Program-made: the position numbers and the translations under genes
In this document: piece by piece, positions 5,119 through 7,352 of the stretch
How positions within the stretch are numbered: the stretch's first letter is position 1
Layout: each line of letters begins with the position of its first letter
DNA from: Pseudomonadota bacterium
Lineage (GTDB): Bacteria > Pseudomonadota > Alphaproteobacteria > Rhizobiales > Xanthobacteraceae
Direction: 5' to 3'
NCBI GenBank assembly: GCA_023391175.1
Contig: JAEWBL010000418.1
Location: 1-7,352 of the forward strand
DNA length: 7,352 nucleotides
Notes under the pieces: model-generated
The model's input: the letters and a program-made list of their open reading frames with translations, nothing else
Told to the model about the DNA's origin: nothing
Databases searched by the model: none

Positions 5119-5904
5119 TCAGTGCGGCGCGGCGGCCGACCCGCCCGACGGCGCGGCAGCGGCCTGAGGACCGGCCACCGCCTGGGCGGGACGGATCTTC
5201 ACCGTGGCCATGATGTACTTCAGATATTCCTTCACCAGCAGCTTCAATGTCCCGGTATCGGTCCACCAGTGTTCCGGCTCGGTGCGGCTGGTGACGACGG
5301 GATAGGCCACCAGCTCCACATCGGGAAGGGCACGCGACAATTCCATCATGGCGCGTGGCATGTGCCACGAGGATGTTACCACCACCAGCGAGCGGAACCG
5401 CCGTTCGCGCGTCCACTCGGCGGCCTCAAGGGCATTGCCGCGCGTGTTCAGCGCCTTGTGGCCGAGATCGATGCAGCAATCCATCAGCCGCTCGCCGTCC
5501 GGCAGGGCGCGCCGCATCTCGTCAGGCGAGGTGGTGGGATTGACGCCGGTGATGAGCAGGCGCTGGCCGAGCCCTTCGTTCAGCAGGGAGACGGCATCGA
5601 CGATGCGCGAGGGGCCGCCGGTGAGCACGACGATGGCGTCGGCCGGCTTCACGCCCGCGGGCTCACGCCCGGCGATCTGGGTGGTGAAGGCGAGGAAGCC
5701 GGCGCCAGCGGCGACGATGCCCAGCCCGCCGAGCGCCAGTGCGCCGACGGCAAGCCGACGCAGCAGGCTGCGGCGCGGTGCCGGAGACGGCTGCGTGCCC
5801 TTGCGAGTCGCGCCCTTGTTTGCCCCGCGTCTGGCCGTGCCGGTATCGGACTGCCCGGGACCGATCTGCGCCCTCATCCTGCGCTCGGTGCTCGACATGG
5901 TCAT
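5119..5904 (-). CDS. DUF218 / YdcF-like membrane-anchored protein
   Basis: DUF218 (YdcF/SanA/ElyC-like) envelope protein; relatives are linked to peptidoglycan precursor or lipid-carrier metabolism and envelope integrity, but the reaction is not established for this one. The 261 residues have a 48-residue basic, low-complexity tail, one membrane helix (about 49-73) and a DUF218 domain: ADAIVVLTGGPSRI (88-101), RLLITG (115-120), TRGNALEAAEW (154-164), LVVVTSSWHMPRAMMEL (173-189), ELVAYPV (197-203), then a helix-rich KLLVKEYLKYIMA region (221-233) and an Ala-rich tail. The domain should be periplasmic. The start at 5904 is uncertain: no good SD precedes it, and Met3 (5898) or Met10 are possible. 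It lies between ftsX (82-nt gap) and plsC (43-nt gap) on the same strand, the order I recall from many Rhizobiales. Confidence 0.88.
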   Translation of the reverse strand: MTMSSTERRMRAQIGPGQSDTGTARRGANKGATRKGTQPSPAPRRSLLRRLAVGALALGGLGIVAAGAGFLAFTTQIAGREPAGVKPADAIVVLTGGPSRIVDAVSLLNEGLGQRLLITGVNPTTSPDEMRRALPDGERLMDCCIDLGHKALNTRGNALEAAEWTRERRFRSLVVVTSSWHMPRAMMELSRALPDVELVAYPVVTSRTEPEHWWTDTGTLKLLVKEYLKYIMATVKIRPAQAVAGPQAAAAPSGGSAAAPH

Positions 5905-5915
5905 GCAACCGACGA

Positions 5916-5933
5916 TGCCGCCGGAATGCGGCA
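5916..5933. repeat. 6-bp hairpin just upstream of the DUF218 gene
   Basis: TGCCGC (5916-5921) pairs with GCGGCA (5928-5933) across a 6-nt loop, ending 11 nt before the ATG on the minus strand, where an SD would be expected. It could limit initiation on the read-through mRNA, but in DNA this GC-rich short stems are common. Confidence 0.3.
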
Positions 5934-5959
5934 GAGACGAGGTGACGCACCCCTCCCTA

Positions 5960-5985
5960 CGGCCGCATCCATCGTCTCGCGGCCG
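5960..5985 (-). repeat. 7-bp inverted repeat immediately after the ftsX stop
   Basis: CGGCCGC (5960-5966) and GCGGCCG (5979-5985) form a perfect stem with a 12-nt loop, beginning 1 nt after the ftsX stop in the minus-strand transcript. No U-tract follows (GTAGGGAGGGG comes next), so rather than full termination it may be a partial transcript end or a stabilising hairpin in the 82-nt ftsX-DUF218 gap. Confidence 0.4.
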
Positions 5986-5986
5986 A

Positions 5987-6964
5987 TCATGTGATCGTCC
6001 TCAACGTGCGGTAAACGGTGACGCGGGAGGTCAGCGCCGTCGCCAGCGCCACGATCGCCACCGACACGGCAATGCCGAAGAAGCCGAGATAGCCGGGATT
6101 GAGCCAGCCGAGCACGGTCGGCAGCTCTGGATCGCCGCCAAGGCCGAGGCGCGGGAGCGCGGCGAGCGCCCCGAACACCGCCGCCGCCGAGAGCCCGCCG
6201 ATCAGGCCGCCTTCCGCGCCGATCTTGAGGAAATGCCGCTGGAACTGGGCGGCGATGAAGCCGTCCCGCGCGCCCACGAAGTGCAGCACCTCCACCACCG
6301 AACGGTTGGTGGCCACGGCCGCACGGGTGGCGAACACCACCGAGAGCACGGTCGCGAGCCCCACCAGCACCAGAAGCACCACCGCTACCAGCATCACCCC
6401 GTCCGTCACCGCCACGAGGCGGCGCGACCAGCCGCGGTGGTCGTCAAGCGTAGCAGTGGGGATGCGGTCGGTCAGGGTACGCTTGAGCCGCGCGAGATCG
6501 GGCGGGCTCGACCCGTCGAGGCGCACCACGAGCACCCGCGGGACCGGCAGGTCGCCGAGGTCGAGCCCGGAGCCGAGCCACGGCTCCAGCAGCCGGGAGG
6601 TCTCCTCGGCCGTGAGGATGTGCACGTCGGAAATGCCGGGCGTCTTGCGGACGATGTCGGCTGCGGCCTGCACCTGGGCGTCGGTGGCCTGCTTCTCGCC
6701 GGCGCGGATCTGGATGGTCACTTCCTGCGTCACGTCGGAGCGCCACTGGCTGGCGGTTGCGCGCACCGCCACCGCCGTGCCGATGGTGAGCCCGGCGAGA
6801 AAGGTCATGATGGCCACCACCGCCACCAGCGCCCGCCCGGCGATGGTGGAGGACGGCACGATGGAGGCCAGCGCCCGCGCCTTGGCGCGCGGGGCCTCGC
6901 CCGCCTCCGGCGGCTTCTTGGGCTGCGGGTTCGGGGGCTGGGTGGCGGCGTCAGTCGTAGACAT
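5987..6964 (-). CDS. ftsX: Cell division protein FtsX
   Basis: Membrane subunit of the FtsEX divisome complex, which uses ATP hydrolysis by FtsE to control septal peptidoglycan hydrolases. The 325 residues follow FtsX layout: a Pro/Lys-rich cytoplasmic tail (1-42), TM1 (about 44-66), a periplasmic extracellular loop domain (70-185, with EVTIQIRAGE and the ISDVHILTAEE segment), TM2 (about 189-212), a cytoplasmic loop with NRSVVEVLHFVGARDGFIAAQFQRHF (starting at 220; the FtsE-contacting coupling region), TM3 (about 248-270) and TM4 (about 291-313), then a short cytoplasmic end. The ATG at 6964 lies inside the ftsE coding end (14-nt overlap) without a clear SD, which suggests translational coupling. 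Confidence 0.95.
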   Translation of the reverse strand: MSTTDAATQPPNPQPKKPPEAGEAPRAKARALASIVPSSTIAGRALVAVVAIMTFLAGLTIGTAVAVRATASQWRSDVTQEVTIQIRAGEKQATDAQVQAAADIVRKTPGISDVHILTAEETSRLLEPWLGSGLDLGDLPVPRVLVVRLDGSSPPDLARLKRTLTDRIPTATLDDHRGWSRRLVAVTDGVMLVAVVLLVLVGLATVLSVVFATRAAVATNRSVVEVLHFVGARDGFIAAQFQRHFLKIGAEGGLIGGLSAAAVFGALAALPRLGLGGDPELPTVLGWLNPGYLGFFGIAVSVAIVALATALTSRVTVYRTLRTIT

Positions 6965-7352
6965 AGAGGCGGCCGTCGGCGATCACGAGGCGGCGGGCGT
7001 CGTACTGGTCCATGAGCGCGATGTCATGGGTGGCCAGCAGCACCGACGTGCCGGATTTGTTGAGTTCGATAAACAGGCGGAGCAGGCGGCGGGCGAGGGT
7101 GGGATCCACATTGCCCGTGGGCTCGTCCGCCAGCAGGAATTCCGGCCGCCCGATGAGGGCGCGGGCGATGGCGGCGCGCTGCTTCTCACCGCCCGAAAGC
7201 ACGGGCGGCAGAACGTGCATCCGGTCGCCGAGGCCGACCCAACTCAGAAGCTCCGTCACCTCGCCGCGATAGCTCGCCTCCTCCTTGCCGAGCACGCGCA
7301 GCGGCAGGGAGACATTCTCGTAGGTGGTGAGGTGGTCGAGCAGGCGGAAATC
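6951..7352 (-). CDS. ftsE: Cell division ATP-binding protein FtsE, 5'-truncated
   Basis: ABC-type ATPase partner of FtsX. The gene enters from the right edge; the last 133 residues are present and begin with [20 protein letters not shown], the FtsE Q-loop/helical region. The signature LSGGEKQR (52-59 of the fragment), Walker [10 protein letters not shown] (72-80, catalytic Glu77), D-loop NVDP (81-84) and switch His109 in LATHD follow; Walker A is outside the window. The frame is intact to the TGA at 6951, overlapping ftsX by 14 nt. A GTG at 7295 occurs within the frame but is internal, since the conserved frame continues to the edge. Confidence 0.96.
   Translation of the reverse strand, partial: DFRLLDHLTTYENVSLPLRVLGKEEASYRGEVTELLSWVGLGDRMHVLPPVLSGGEKQRAAIARALIGRPEFLLADEPTGNVDPTLARRLLRLFIELNKSGTSVLLATHDIALMDQYDARRLVIADGRLYVYD

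Noticed and set aside
5348..7015. 555-residue + strand frame opposite ftsX and the DUF218 gene
   Set aside because: Low-complexity His/Arg/Gly-rich translation and full overlap with well-recognised ftsX; GC-driven open frame.
7293..7295. GTG as an ftsE start
   Set aside because: The conserved FtsE frame continues unbroken to the window edge, so this is internal.
1..7352. tRNA, rRNA, CRISPR, insertion sequence or prophage signal
   Set aside because: No cloverleaf, spaced repeats, transposase-like protein or terminal inverted repeats were seen; coding is dense and uniform in composition.

Overview
The window is about 7.35 kb of very GC-rich, densely coding bacterial chromosome. Gene content and order (ftsE-ftsX-DUF218-plsC as one block, a DUF2125 protein divergent from a ChaC-type cyclotransferase, an alphaproteobacterial form of PhnM) suggest an alphaproteobacterium of the Hyphomicrobiales/Rhizobiales, perhaps a Xanthobacter/Azorhizobium-like lineage. 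The lineage is inferred from protein character, not from any search.

Left part (1-1880, + strand): the C-terminal end of an integral membrane protein of unknown function, then a 121-nt gap with a palindromic/Pho-box-like element and a strong GNRA-loop hairpin, then a complete phnM (phosphonate C-P lyase pathway diphosphatase). No other phn gene is visible, so phnM looks isolated here. phnM converges on a DUF2125 protein (1906-3015, - strand), with an inverted repeat spanning the 25-nt gap.

Middle part (3016-4235): DUF2125 and a ChaC-like gamma-glutamylcyclotransferase diverge from a 108-nt region holding a perfect TTGACA -35 box for the DUF2125 side and a 7-bp-stem hairpin in its predicted leader. 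The cyclotransferase converges on a 143-aa hypothetical gene whose predicted promoter places the transcript start only a few bases before its ATG and which has no Shine-Dalgarno sequence: a near-leaderless candidate.

Right part (4236-7352, all - strand): transcription runs ftsE (5'-truncated by the window edge) -> ftsX (14-nt overlap) -> DUF218/YdcF-like protein -> plsC (TTG start with a good SD) -> the 143-aa hypothetical gene. FtsE/FtsX form the divisome ABC-type complex that couples cytokinesis to cell-wall hydrolysis. The DUF218 protein and the acyltransferase are envelope functions, so the block reads as an envelope/division cluster.

The window is mostly ordinary core genome. I see no mobile element, CRISPR array, RNA gene or clearly new system. 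The best leads are the isolated phnM with its upstream element and the hypothetical gene with its unusual promoter.
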